Part shown: positions 1 to 8,062 of the stretch, one piece after another
Numbering within the stretch: the stretch's first letter is position 1
How the letters are laid out: every line of letters starts with the position of its first letter
Origin: S5-A14a sp022766365
GTDB taxonomy: Bacteria > Bacillota > Clostridia > Peptostreptococcales > Anaerovoracaceae
NCBI GenBank assembly: GCA_050313295.1
Contig: JBNPLD010000003.1
Strand: one strand, 5' to 3'
Length of the DNA: 64,000 nucleotides
The notes under the pieces: generated by a model
The model's database searches: none
What the model was told of the DNA's origin: nothing
Seen by the model: only the letters and a program-made list of their open reading frames with translations
Program-made: the position numbers and the translations under genes

Positions 1-5
1 CAAAA

Positions 6-866
6 TCATCGTACCGGTTCCCTATCCACCAGAGGATCCATACTGCCGGCTTTCGTGTCTGCCCATGCTTTGTTGAAAATTACTCCAAGGCAAAGGATCT
101 GCGCCATAATGAACAGCCAAAACATCACTGCAACTATCGATGCAAGAGATCCATAGATAATATCATAATTGGCTATTTGGCTTACATAAATTGAGAAGCC
201 AATCGTTGCAAGCATCATACCTAATGAACAGAAGATACTACCCGGAAAAATCTCGCTGAACTTCATTTTCTTTGACGGCATAAAATAATAATTTATTGAT
301 ACTATCATAAAATATAATAAAATATTCAAAGGCCATCTGAGGTATGTCCACAAAATATCCACCACTCGATTATCCGATAATGCTCCGATTGTAACATTCA
401 TTATAAGTTTACCATATACGAGAACCACCAAAGTAAACACAAGGGTCGCCACCATTATCATAACCATAATTATGGATTTGATCTTTTCCTTGATAAGACC
501 TCTCCTGGTATATTCACCGTCAGTATATGTGTAATTTGACAGGCGATGCATCGGAACCATAACCTTCGATGCTGCCCATGCTGCCGTCACTGTGAGGATA
601 ATATTATTCACACCTGTTGGTTTATAGTTGAACAGAGAATCAATAACACTGCTTATATCCTCAGAAACATATCTGTCTACAATGTAATAGAGATATCTCA
701 CGGAAATATCAAACAGCCCCAAAACCTGCGACAGAACAATCACCATTGGTACAATCGAAAGCAGCATATAGAATGCCATCTGCGCCGGAAAACCTTGGTA
801 ATAAGGTTCTCCCATAATTTTAGCAGCACGCTTTCCTACTTCAAAAAACCGTTTAACAAATTTCAA
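6..866 (-). CDS. yihY: YihY/BrkB family inner-membrane protein
   Basis: A 286-residue integral membrane protein of the YihY/virulence factor BrkB (UPF0761) family. About six hydrophobic segments are visible, roughly at residues 30-52, 85-108, 130-152, 173-195, 208-230 and 240-265, and the N-terminal part carries the family-typical Tyr/Gln/Ala-rich stretch leading into the first membrane helix. The family was once annotated as ribonuclease BN, which is now considered wrong; its real function is not settled. The gene begins two bases after the rdgB stop codon, so the two are very probably cotranscribed. The stop codon sits at the very left edge of the window, so the gene is complete. Family assignment is confident, function is not. 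Confidence 0.85.
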   Translation of the reverse strand: MKFVKRFFEVGKRAAKIMGEPYYQGFPAQMAFYMLLSIVPMVIVLSQVLGLFDISVRYLYYIVDRYVSEDISSVIDSLFNYKPTGVNNIILTVTAAWAASKVMVPMHRLSNYTYTDGEYTRRGLIKEKIKSIIMVMIMVATLVFTLVVLVYGKLIMNVTIGALSDNRVVDILWTYLRWPLNILLYFMIVSINYYFMPSKKMKFSEIFPGSIFCSLGMMLATIGFSIYVSQIANYDIIYGSLASIVAVMFWLFIMAQILCLGVIFNKAWADTKAGSMDPLVDREPVR

Positions 867-868
867 AA

Positions 869-1495
869 TCAGTCTTCCTCCGAAATAGCGGATTCCAATC
901 GCATACTCCCAATTTTTTCAGCTAAAAGTTTGAGTGCTCGTGCTCTGTGACTGATCTGATTCTTAACTTCAGGATTCAACATGCCAAATGTGCTTCCGTA
1001 ACCCTCCGGCACAAACAGCGGGTCGTACCCAAATCCGTTTGTTCCTTCCTCCTGGTCGATAATATGGCCCGGACATTCGCCCCGTGCCACAACCTTTCTG
1101 CCGTCAGGAAACAGTAGAGTAATAACGGCAACAAATTTTGCTCGCCTTTCTTTATAGGGTATATGAGCTAAAAGGTCTATCAATTTCTCGTTATTTCGCT
1201 TATCGTTATGGTCCTCTCCCGCAAATCTGGCAGAGTATACTCCCGGAGCTCCACCCAAGGCTTCAACCATCAATCCTGAATCATCAGCAATTGTAGGCTT
1301 TCCGCAGATATCCATTATTGCTTTTGCTTTTATATACGAATTCTCTTCAAAAGTTTCCCCGTCTTCAACAATTTCAAAATCCGCCGGCACACCTGCATCA
1401 TCTCTTGAAATCAGATGAAATCCCAAATTTCCGGTGACACTTGCTATTTCTTCTATTTTGTGCTTGTTAGCGGATGCAACTACTATCGTATCCAT
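869..1495 (-). CDS. rdgB: XTP/dITP diphosphatase (RdgB/HAM1 family)
   Basis: House-cleaning nucleotidase of 208 residues that hydrolyses non-canonical purine triphosphates (XTP, dITP, ITP) to monophosphates and pyrophosphate, keeping deaminated bases out of DNA and RNA. The N-terminal SxNxxK-type substrate loop (ASANKHKIEE) is present, as are the acidic metal-binding stretch (VEDGETFEENS), the DDSGL motif and the C-terminal SHRARAL motif. I place the start at the second possible ATG (1495), because an AGGACGG ribosome site precedes it at good spacing and the family starts just before the substrate loop; the upstream ATG at 1513 would add six residues. It heads a two-gene unit with yihY. Confidence 0.93.
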   Translation of the reverse strand: MDTIVVASANKHKIEEIASVTGNLGFHLISRDDAGVPADFEIVEDGETFEENSYIKAKAIMDICGKPTIADDSGLMVEALGGAPGVYSARFAGEDHNDKRNNEKLIDLLAHIPYKERRAKFVAVITLLFPDGRKVVARGECPGHIIDQEEGTNGFGYDPLFVPEGYGSTFGMLNPEVKNQISHRARALKLLAEKIGSMRLESAISEED

Positions 1496-1599
1496 ATTTA
1501 CCGTCCTAATCATATAACATGATGTTTACATGTACTTAAACTGTTTGTGAATGCTTTTCATATTTATTTTTGTTTTCTAATTTATGCAATACCTTTCCT

Positions 1600-1628
1600 A
1601 TTATATCATAGTGATTTTTATTTTTCCA
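1600..1628 (-). promoter_or_regulatory. Predicted sigma-A promoter of rdgB-yihY
   Basis: Read on the minus strand, a TGGAAA -35 box and a perfect TATAAT -10 box (1600-1605) are separated by 17 bases, about 105 bases upstream of the chosen rdgB start. It lies back to back with the promoter of the divergent radical SAM gene. Confidence 0.5.
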
Positions 1629-1632
1629 CGAT

Positions 1633-1661
1633 TTGATTCTCCCAACCTTTAATGATATAAT
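1633..1661 (+). promoter_or_regulatory. Predicted sigma-A promoter of the radical SAM gene
   Basis: TTGATT (1633-1638) and TATAAT (1656-1661) with a 17-base spacer. It implies a leader of about 90 bases before the start at 1760; I see short complementary stretches in that leader but no known riboswitch pattern. Confidence 0.6.
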
Positions 1662-1759
1662 AAAAATAAAATGAATATTATTAATATGGCTGATAGCCTT
1701 AGGATATCATTCATGTGGCTACCGGTCATAAGGTTACGAAGTAATTTTGGAGGTGTATT

Positions 1760-3121
1760 ATGACTGTCAAAGAGAGAGTCACAGCCGCAATGGTTGAACA
1801 GGCGCTTAATTATTTAGATAAGAATCCTCTAGAAAACTTACCTAAATTGCTTGATTTCGTGGAGAGGTTTGATTTCAATCATGCTCTGGAAAAGCAGATT
1901 AAAAATGTACGTCAAGGGCTTACGAGCGAGAATGATAACTGGCGAAAGCTTGTAGAATCTACCTATGATGATGTTGATGAAAAAGTCAGAAAAACGCTGT
2001 TCAAAAATGCTGTCATAAATTCTGTTATTTTAAGCAGGAGTAAGAAAGAGAAAATCAAATCCGAATACGGATGTAATGTCCCCTGGACAATACTTTTAGA
2101 TCCGACCAGTGCCTGCAACCTGCATTGCACAGGATGTTGGGCAAGTGAATACGGAAATCGTCTCAACCTTTCTTTCGAGGAAATCGACAGTATCATTACT
2201 CAAGGGAAAGATTTGGGAATATATATGTATATTTATACCGGTGGTGAACCTTTGGTCAGAAAGAATGATATAATTGCAATCTGCAGGAAGCATCCTGACT
2301 GTGTTTTTCTGACTTTTACAAACGGCACGCTGATAGATGAAGATTTTGCAAAGGATATGCTGGAGGTTAAGAACTTTGTACCGGCCATCAGTATTGAGGG
2401 AGATAAGGCTGCAACTGATAGCAGACGCGGTGAAGGTACATATGATTCCGTAGTCAAGGCGATGGAAATTTTGCGAAAATACAAACTTCCATTTGGAGCT
2501 TCCACCTGTTATACATCGGCTAACTATGAATCTGTTACCGATGATACCTATTTTGACAGACTCATAGATATGGGAGCTAAGTTTGCTTGGTTCTTTCACT
2601 ATATGCCTGTGGGGAACGATGCCGTTCCTGAACTTTTGTTAAATCCGGATCAAAGAGAGGTTGTATATAAAAAAATAAGATCCGTCAGAGATCGAAAATC
2701 CATATTCCTCATTGATTTTCAAAACGATGGGGAGTACATCAGAGGGTGTATTGCAGGTGGCAAAGAGTACTTCCACATTAATCCTAATGGGGACGTGGAA
2801 CCTTGCGTTTTCATACACTACTCCGATTCCAATATCAGAGAAAAGACTCTCCTTGAAGCCATCACTTCTCCGTTGTTTATGGCATACAAGGAAGGTCAAC
2901 CATTCAACCACAATCATTTAATGCCGTGCCCTATGCTCGAAAATCCGGAGAAATTACAGGAAATAGTAAAGAAAACAGGTGCCCATTCAACTGATCTTGT
3001 GTCTGCTGAAGATGTATCTGATCTCTGCGGCAAGTGCATAGAATATGCCGAAAATTGGAAACCTAGGGCTGAGAAACTTTGGGAAGCAAGACAGGCAGAA
3101 AAGGCCCAGCAAGTCCGTTAA
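1760..3121 (+). CDS. Radical SAM protein with C-terminal Cys cluster (SPASM-like)
   Basis: A 453-residue radical S-adenosylmethionine enzyme. The CxxxCxxC motif that holds the SAM-binding 4Fe-4S cluster is at Cys119, Cys123 and Cys126, followed by the YTGGEP motif typical of the SAM-binding loop. The C-terminal third carries further cysteines (CIAGG, VEPC, CPML, CGKC) that fit one or more auxiliary Fe-S clusters of SPASM type. The first 100 residues form a helical extension without a recognised motif. SPASM members modify peptides or proteins or make cofactors, but the substrate cannot be read from this sequence. The start follows a GGAGG site at 1749-1755. It is a single gene between a promoter and a hairpin terminator. 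A PqqD-like protein gene lies about 5 kb away, see findings. Confidence 0.85.
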   Translation: MTVKERVTAAMVEQALNYLDKNPLENLPKLLDFVERFDFNHALEKQIKNVRQGLTSENDNWRKLVESTYDDVDEKVRKTLFKNAVINSVILSRSKKEKIKSEYGCNVPWTILLDPTSACNLHCTGCWASEYGNRLNLSFEEIDSIITQGKDLGIYMYIYTGGEPLVRKNDIIAICRKHPDCVFLTFTNGTLIDEDFAKDMLEVKNFVPAISIEGDKAATDSRRGEGTYDSVVKAMEILRKYKLPFGASTCYTSANYESVTDDTYFDRLIDMGAKFAWFFHYMPVGNDAVPELLLNPDQREVVYKKIRSVRDRKSIFLIDFQNDGEYIRGCIAGGKEYFHINPNGDVEPCVFIHYSDSNIREKTLLEAITSPLFMAYKEGQPFNHNHLMPCPMLENPEKLQEIVKKTGAHSTDLVSAEDVSDLCGKCIEYAENWKPRAEKLWEARQAEKAQQVR

Positions 3122-3226
3122 GTTCTCCATATCATTAAACGATAGTCCTTAAGCTCTTCCCCTTGGTCGAATTACCATATACGATGAGCAGAAGTGAGAA
3201 TTATTTGTTGAAAATATCATATTTCA

Positions 3227-3268
3227 AGAAGCACTGTAGATTCGTTTCCACGGTGCTTCTGTTTTATT
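3227..3268 (+). terminator. Terminator after the radical SAM gene
   Basis: Stem AGAAGCAC/GTGCTTCT (3227-3234 with 3253-3260), extended inward by three further pairs, one of them G-U, and followed by GTTTTATT. It separates the radical SAM gene from the permease gene. Confidence 0.75.
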
Positions 3269-3280
3269 AGATTAAATTCA

Positions 3281-3309
3281 TTGAATTTCTTTGATATTTT
3301 TGCTATATT
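3281..3309 (+). promoter_or_regulatory. Predicted promoter of the nucleobase permease gene
   Basis: TTGAAT (3281-3286), 17-base spacer, TATATT (3304-3309) with a TGC just upstream that makes an extended -10. Only about 35 bases of leader follow, too short for a purine riboswitch. Confidence 0.55.
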
Positions 3310-3345
3310 TTTAGATGTATTTATCTATTTATTTTGGAAGGTTAT

Positions 3346-4650
3346 ATGAAAGACGAGTTAAAATACGGCATAGATTCAAAACCCGGGTTTTCAATGAGCT
3401 TGCTTCTGGCTTTTCAGCACATTTTAGCTGCTTTTGCCGGGATAATAGCGGTTCCTCTTGTAGTTTGCTCTGCCCTGGGCTATGGTATCACAGAAACATC
3501 AGCAATGGTTTCTGCTACAATCTTTGCTTCCGGTATCACCACGATACTTCAATCCCGAGGTGCGGGACCTGTCGGGGCCAGAGTTTCTGCCATGATGGGA
3601 ACAGATTTTACTTTTGTAAATCCAACCATTAGCGTAGGCTCAAAGTTTGGGATTGCCGGCATTGTTGCTGCTACCATGTCCGGATCCCTTGTCGAAATAA
3701 TTCTAAGCAGATTTATAAGACCCCTGATGAAGTTTTTTCCGCCACTTATTACAGGCACCGTTGTGTCACTTATAGGTATAACCTTGCTTCCGGTGAGCAT
3801 CGACTGGGCGGCAGGCGGATTCGGAACCGATGGTTACGGCTCTCTCAAAAATCTTGGAATTGCCTCTCTGATAATGATTTTCACACTATTCTTAAATCAC
3901 TACGGAAAAGGAATTCTTTCTTCTGCTGCTGTATTCATAGGAATGATTTTTGGTTATCTTATATGTATACCGATGGGCATGGTAGATTTACTTCCTGTTC
4001 AAGAAGCTGCGTGGATATCATTTCCGAATATTCTGCACTACGGATTTAAATTTGACCTAGCTTCTACACTTTCCTTTGTTCCTGCATTTGTTGTTTCTAC
4101 TATTGGTACCACAGGTATAATGATGGCAATCGGAGAAGCTTCTGATATTGAACTCTCCGGTGAGAGAATAGCAGGAGGAGTACTTGCCGACGGTGTCGGA
4201 TCCCTTCTTTCAGGTCTCTTTGGAGCCGGCCCGAATACCTCATTTTCTCAGAATGTAGGCCTTATTACACTTACCAAGGTTGCCAGTCGACATATTATGG
4301 TTCTCGCCGGTATTATACTGACAATGCTTGGAGTTTTCCCAAAACTCAGTGCATTGATTGCTGTAATGCCGCAACCTGTTCTTGGAGGCGTTGGAGTGAT
4401 CATGTTCGGTCTTGTTGCTGCACAGGGTATCAAGACGCTTGCAGGCATCCATCTTGGAGATAGAGAACTGCTTATTGTTTCAGTTTCTCTGGCACTTGGT
4501 ATTGGAGTAACCGTCAGACCGGAAATTTTAAACGGTCTTCCTGAGGCGCTTAAGATGATACTGTCTTCAGGGATTTCGACAGGTACTCTGGCTGCTCTCA
4601 TGTTAAACATTGTTCTTAAGGACAGGAGAACACAGAAACAGAACCCATAG
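3346..4650 (+). CDS. NCS2-family nucleobase (xanthine/uric acid-type) permease
   Basis: A 434-residue secondary transporter of the nucleobase:cation symporter-2 family, imported substrates being purines or uracil. Features seen: the N-terminal QH motif in membrane helix 1 (FQHILAAFAG), a glycine-rich GAGPVGARV stretch, and the signature SQNVGLITLTKVASR near residue 300, which resembles purine (xanthine or urate) rather than uracil members. About 12-14 hydrophobic segments cover the whole length. I chose ATG 3346, preceded by GGAAGG; a TTG at 3334 would add four residues and destroy the ribosome site. Substrate preference is inference from the signature only. It stands alone with its own promoter. 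Confidence 0.88.
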   Translation: MKDELKYGIDSKPGFSMSLLLAFQHILAAFAGIIAVPLVVCSALGYGITETSAMVSATIFASGITTILQSRGAGPVGARVSAMMGTDFTFVNPTISVGSKFGIAGIVAATMSGSLVEIILSRFIRPLMKFFPPLITGTVVSLIGITLLPVSIDWAAGGFGTDGYGSLKNLGIASLIMIFTLFLNHYGKGILSSAAVFIGMIFGYLICIPMGMVDLLPVQEAAWISFPNILHYGFKFDLASTLSFVPAFVVSTIGTTGIMMAIGEASDIELSGERIAGGVLADGVGSLLSGLFGAGPNTSFSQNVGLITLTKVASRHIMVLAGIILTMLGVFPKLSALIAVMPQPVLGGVGVIMFGLVAAQGIKTLAGIHLGDRELLIVSVSLALGIGVTVRPEILNGLPEALKMILSSGISTGTLAALMLNIVLKDRRTQKQNP

Positions 4651-4708
4651 ATTAAAAGAAAAGGAATTTTATCCGCCCCCGGCTATCAAACTATGGTGTA
4701 AATAATCC

Positions 4709-4868
4709 CAAAGATTGTTCATCAAGACCTTCTCAACTCCGTATCCTGTGCTACAATGTTGATTAGTGATGAAATAATCATAACAGGTCTTGATATGCCT
4801 TTTCTATTTTTCAAAAAAATATACGTCAGGGCCTATCTCTTTTACCGGTTACCCCAACGTATATTATA
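4709..4868. mobile_element. Short deletion derivative (MITE-like) of the ISL3-type element at 47.7-48.7 kb
   Basis: This 160-base stretch is a fused copy of the two ends of the decayed insertion sequence at 47714-48652. The left part (4709-4770) matches the end that encodes the transposase C-terminus, including a minus-strand reading frame ending in the residues LRRS and a stop (LSRS in the larger copy). The right part (4781-4868) matches the region upstream of the transposase start almost base for base. Inverted repeats AAGACCT (4724-4730) and AGGTCTT (4785-4791) are shared. The whole transposase interior is missing. Boundaries are approximate because the true termini cannot be defined from two copies. 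Confidence 0.6.
4813..4862 (-). terminator. Element-borne hairpin with U-run (minus strand)
   Basis: Arms ATACGT (4821-4826) and ACGTAT (4857-4862) plus an inner GGG/CCC pairing enclose a 20-base loop. On the minus strand the stem is followed by a run of T (complement of 4813-4819). The same hairpin occurs in the larger copy at 48596-48646, so it belongs to the mobile element and would stop transcription entering it. Confidence 0.5.
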
Positions 4869-4874
4869 TAACCA

Positions 4875-4918
4875 AATAAATATCCCCACCGAGTCAATTC
4901 AGACATGATGGGGATATT
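4875..4918 (-). terminator. Terminator of rpsU-yqeY
   Basis: Inverted repeat ATATCCCCA/TGGGGATAT (4880-4888 with 4909-4917), extended by one A-T pair, followed on the minus strand by TTTATTT, directly after the yqeY stop codon. Confidence 0.75.
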
Positions 4919-4925
4919 GTCTATA

Positions 4926-5372
4926 CTAGCTTAGATATTCAGTTACTGCCTGTCTGACAGTATTACCATCAGCCTTGCCTTTCAGCTGACCCATAACAGC
5001 TCCCATGAGTTTACCCATGTTCTCCTTGCCACTTTCAATTCCCATAGATGCGGCAATTTCAGAAACCTTGTCCCGAATTTCTTCAAGTGACATCTGTTCA
5101 GGTAGATAACTTTCCAGAATTTTAATTTCTGCGTTATAAGCTTCCGTAAGATCTGTTCGACCTGCTTTCTCGAAATCCGATAGAGCATCCCTTCTCATCT
5201 TCACCTGCTTAGCAAGTATTGGAACAATTTCCTCATCAGAAAGCTCTACTCGGTTGTCCACCTCATATTGCTTGATTGCCGCTCGGGCAAAACTGATCGT
5301 ATCTTTCCTCACTTTATCGTGAGCCTTCATAGCATCCTTAAGATCTGCCATGAGTCTATCTTTAAGTCCCAT
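4926..5372 (-). CDS. yqeY: GatB/YqeY domain protein
   Basis: A 148-residue cytoplasmic protein of the YqeY family, homologous to the C-terminal helical domain of the GatB subunit of tRNA-dependent amidotransferase. It is almost entirely alpha-helical and shows the family core LPEQMSLEEI and the ending with TVRQAV. The molecular role of stand-alone YqeY is not established; its frequent position beside rpsU suggests a link to translation. The start at 5372 is chosen over the ATG at 5378 because only it lies at proper distance from AAAGGAAG. It follows rpsU in a two-gene operon closed by a hairpin. Confidence 0.9.
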   Translation of the reverse strand: MGLKDRLMADLKDAMKAHDKVRKDTISFARAAIKQYEVDNRVELSDEEIVPILAKQVKMRRDALSDFEKAGRTDLTEAYNAEIKILESYLPEQMSLEEIRDKVSEIAASMGIESGKENMGKLMGAVMGQLKGKADGNTVRQAVTEYLS

Positions 5373-5429
5373 AAACATACTTCCTTTGCTGATTCTTCAC
5401 TAATAACACTTTCTTCAAAATCAAACCTA

Positions 5430-5609
5430 TTAGTACTTCCTTGCCTTCTTCCTTGCAGCCTCAGACTTCTTCTTCCTTCTAACGCTAGGCTTCTCATAAT
5501 GCTCTCTCTTTCGCAGTTCGCTCATTACGCCGTCTCTTGCGCAAGATCTCTTGAATCTCTTGAGTGCACTCTCCAAGCTCTCGTTTTCTCTAACGATGAC
5601 CTGTGCCAT
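5430..5609 (-). CDS. rpsU: 30S ribosomal protein S21
   Basis: A 59-residue ribosomal protein of the small subunit platform, near the anti-Shine-Dalgarno end of 16S rRNA. The family pattern is clear: MAQVIVRENESLESALKRF at the N terminus and a strongly basic tail (VRRKKKSEAARKKARKY). ATG 5609 follows an AGGAGGTG site nine bases upstream; an in-frame upstream codon would only add four non-family residues. It is the first gene of rpsU-yqeY, a common arrangement in Firmicutes. Confidence 0.97.
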   Translation of the reverse strand: MAQVIVRENESLESALKRFKRSCARDGVMSELRKREHYEKPSVRRKKKSEAARKKARKY

Positions 5610-5675
5610 ATTCCAATTCACCTCCTACCTTACATGAAATATTGTGTCGCACGCGGTTACGCAGATGACCTATTT

Positions 5676-5704
5676 ATTATACTATTAAATCATTCCCTTG
5701 ACAA
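5676..5704 (-). promoter_or_regulatory. Promoter of rpsU-yqeY
   Basis: On the minus strand TTGTCA (complement of 5699-5704), a 17-base spacer and TATAAT (complement of 5676-5681). This is a near-consensus sigma-A promoter placed ten bases after the stop codon of the upstream dipeptidase gene. Confidence 0.75.
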
Positions 5705-5713
5705 GGGGTGAAT

Positions 5714-7177
5714 TTATTTGCTCGCCTTTAAAAGCTCAACAAGGAAGTTGAAAGTTCTCTCAGTAGAGGATATTGACAGCTGTTCATCAGGGGTGTGTAC
5801 TCCGGTCATATCAGGTCCGATGGAGATACAATCAAGTCCCGGTATTTTGCCGGCAAACAACCCGCACTCAAGTCCTGCGTGTATTGCTTCAATCTTCGGA
5901 TCATACCCATATACTTCCTTGAACACCTCCACAGCTTTCTCTCTAAGCCTTGAATCAGACATATACTCCCAACCCGGGTATGCCCCGGAAAGTGACGTGC
6001 TGCCACCGAGGAAACCGGCAAGTACACTTAACTTTTCAACCATCATATCCCTTCTGCTGTCAGATGAACTTCTTACTGCATATGTAAAAGATACCTCATC
6101 TTTCGAAGTCTTAAGTATACCCAGGTTAAGACTGGTTTCCACAAGCCCTTCTATTTCTTTAGACATATTCTGTACACCGTAAGGTGTGAGAATCAAGTAG
6201 TTTATTATCCTATTCGTTGAATCCTCATCAAGAGCCTTCTCATTTGAATAATCTTCACTATCAAATATCAATTCTATTTTAATGTCAGGATCTGTAGCTT
6301 TGTATTCGTGTACAACGACAGTCGCGAAGTCGGAAATCGTCAAAGCCGGATCACTCATCAGCTCCTCCATATTCTCCGTAAATACCAGACTGGCCTCCGC
6401 CTGCTTAGTTATGGCATTGTCTTTAGATCCACCATCTGCATTTATGAGAAGGAAATTATACTTCCCTCTGAGGTGATGAAGTGCACGACCGAGCAAAACA
6501 TTGGCATTTGCACGCTCTTTATCAATCTCAATACCCGAATGGCCACCTAGGAGTCCGGTCACTTTTAAAGTAGCTCTCTTTCCCTTGGTCTCCTTTCTGG
6601 CTACCGGCAGATTATTCTCTACGGTCACGCCACCGGCACAGCTCACTGTGAATATACCTTCCTCTTCAGAATCAATATTAATGAATTTTTTTGCTGAAAG
6701 TTTCGATACATCCAGAGATGCAGCGCCCAACAGGCCTACTTCTTCGTCAACAGTTGCGATGACCTCAAGACGAGGGTGCTCATACTCATCACCATCTAAT
6801 ATTGCAAGGTTCATTGCTACAGCAATTCCGTTATCTCCACCCAAAGTTGTACCATGAGCCTTAACCCAATCCCCATCTACATAAATATCCAGTCCATCTG
6901 TAGAAAAATCTATATTTGATTCAGGGGTCTTTTCACACACCATATCCATATGTCCCTGAAGGATAATAGGATCTGAGTTTTCATATCCCGCTGTTGCTTC
7001 CTTGATTATAATAATGTTGTTATTCTCATCCTGGTAACAGGTGAGATTTCTATCATCTGCGAACTTTTTCAAATAATCGCTAATTTTCTTCGTGTTATAA
7101 GATCCGTGCGGAATGCCGCAGATTTCTTCGAAAAAGTGGAACACTTTCTCAGGCTTTAAATTTCCTAATACGCTCAT
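5714..7177 (-). CDS. pepD: Aminoacyl-histidine dipeptidase (M20C metallopeptidase)
   Basis: A 487-residue zinc dipeptidase of the PepD/carnosinase branch of the M20 family, cleaving Xaa-His and other dipeptides in the cytoplasm. Metal ligands and catalytic residues are visible: GHMD with His76 and Asp78, GGDN with Asp114, and the catalytic pair Glu144-Glu145 (VDEEVG). The C-terminal part carries the family HAGLECG and the ligand-bearing GVHTPDE stretch. ATG 7177 lies six bases after AGGAGG; the upstream extension has no ribosome site. It follows an OPT transporter and could degrade peptides brought in by it, though it also has its own promoter. Confidence 0.92.
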   Translation of the reverse strand: MSVLGNLKPEKVFHFFEEICGIPHGSYNTKKISDYLKKFADDRNLTCYQDENNNIIIIKEATAGYENSDPIILQGHMDMVCEKTPESNIDFSTDGLDIYVDGDWVKAHGTTLGGDNGIAVAMNLAILDGDEYEHPRLEVIATVDEEVGLLGAASLDVSKLSAKKFINIDSEEEGIFTVSCAGGVTVENNLPVARKETKGKRATLKVTGLLGGHSGIEIDKERANANVLLGRALHHLRGKYNFLLINADGGSKDNAITKQAEASLVFTENMEELMSDPALTISDFATVVVHEYKATDPDIKIELIFDSEDYSNEKALDEDSTNRIINYLILTPYGVQNMSKEIEGLVETSLNLGILKTSKDEVSFTYAVRSSSDSRRDMMVEKLSVLAGFLGGSTSLSGAYPGWEYMSDSRLREKAVEVFKEVYGYDPKIEAIHAGLECGLFAGKIPGLDCISIGPDMTGVHTPDEQLSISSTERTFNFLVELLKASK

Positions 7178-7241
7178 AGTTTTCCTCCTTGGTTTTTCTA
7201 TTATGTATTTTTGTTTTACCATATTTTACTCATCTACAGAT

Positions 7242-7270
7242 AATATAACATTTCCCTGTAAACTTGGAAA
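7242..7270 (-). promoter_or_regulatory. Predicted promoter of pepD
   Basis: Minus-strand TTTCCA (complement of 7265-7270), a 17-base spacer and TATATT (complement of 7242-7247) with TGT upstream, an extended -10 type. It lies between the small membrane protein gene and pepD. Confidence 0.5.
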
Positions 7271-7284
7271 AACAGATCCTTCAG

Positions 7285-7662
7285 CTACTTCTCAGGCAGC
7301 TTGTAGACTTTATCGCTTTTTTTTCTCCTGTCGTTTCCTTCTCCTTCGACTATGTAGCCATTCTTAATCATATATTCAAGAAGTCTGTCCTGAAAAGCTC
7401 TGCCATCCTGAATTATGGCCTTTTTGCTTGAGCCGAATTCCTTAGCGGAGATATCTTTGATTACGTATCCAATTCCTTTGAGCGTTATTTCTCCATGAGA
7501 TCTGAGATATTTGACAACACGATATGCTCCGTTGTTCAGAAGCATTTCAACCAATCTTTCGTCCTGGTTCATCTTCTTCTTCATGCCTATCATATATAGT
7601 ATTGCTGCAGCTATGGCAAATAGGATAACTCCCATTACCATAGTTAATATTTGTCCTAACAT
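7285..7662 (-). CDS. Hypothetical membrane-anchored small protein
   Basis: A 125-residue protein that I cannot assign to a named family. It has one N-terminal membrane helix (about residues 5-25), a short basic stretch (KKKMNQ), then a soluble domain of helices and short strands ending in a basic tail. The pattern GAYRVVKYLRSHGEITLKG, then a Lys-rich turn and a predicted wing, is compatible with a winged-helix fold, but that is a guess. It starts nine bases after the PqqD-like gene and lies in the same transcription direction as the OPT transporter, so an operon is likely. Confidence 0.65.
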   Translation of the reverse strand: MLGQILTMVMGVILFAIAAAILYMIGMKKKMNQDERLVEMLLNNGAYRVVKYLRSHGEITLKGIGYVIKDISAKEFGSSKKAIIQDGRAFQDRLLEYMIKNGYIVEGEGNDRRKKSDKVYKLPEK

Positions 7663-7671
7663 CTCTTCATC

Positions 7672-8013
7672 CTACTTCCTCTTGAAGTTTATATAATTAA
7701 CGTTCCTTAATCTGTAAATATAATTTACCAATCTCTCGTACAGGGGTTCAGCCGCGTCGCCAAATTCATCTGATACCAGCTTACCTATCTCTGTAATATC
7801 TTTTTCCCCATCGATTTGTTTCCAAACAAAACTACCGAATTCATCTAGGTGAATATTTGAAATCTCAGGCCTTCCAAAGAACTTCTGGGCTATTTTACTA
7901 TAAAACCCTCTGTTCTCCTGTTTAATTATGACCAAATCATCATCTTCTTCCCAACAAATATCCCCGTTTTTAACGGGGATATTGTCGAGATAATTCTCTT
8001 TCTTTTTTTTCAT
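7672..8013 (-). CDS. PqqD-like protein (RiPP recognition element fold)
   Basis: A 113-residue protein resembling the PqqD family: an N-terminal three-strand segment (PVKNGDICWEEDDDLVII) followed by helices with the family pattern LDEFGSFVWKQIDGEKDITEI and a C-terminal helix (LYERLVNYIYRL). In PqqD and related RiPP recognition elements this winged-helix domain binds precursor peptides for a partner radical SAM enzyme. Here no precursor peptide gene is evident next to it. The start is uncertain: ATG 8013 is preferred, but a TTG at 8025 is possible and neither has a strong ribosome site. It sits 49 bases after the OPT transporter. Confidence 0.65.
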   Translation of the reverse strand: MKKKKENYLDNIPVKNGDICWEEDDDLVIIKQENRGFYSKIAQKFFGRPEISNIHLDEFGSFVWKQIDGEKDITEIGKLVSDEFGDAAEPLYERLVNYIYRLRNVNYINFKRK

Positions 8014-8062
8014 ATTATAATTCAAATTATTCTTTTCTCAATTGGCATTCACATCTGCACCA

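Noticed and set aside
546..950. Plus-strand open frame across yihY and rdgB
   Set aside because: Lies antisense to two recognised genes and shows no family features.
3310..3345. Purine riboswitch upstream of the nucleobase permease
   Set aside because: The predicted leader is about 35 bases, far too short for an aptamer.
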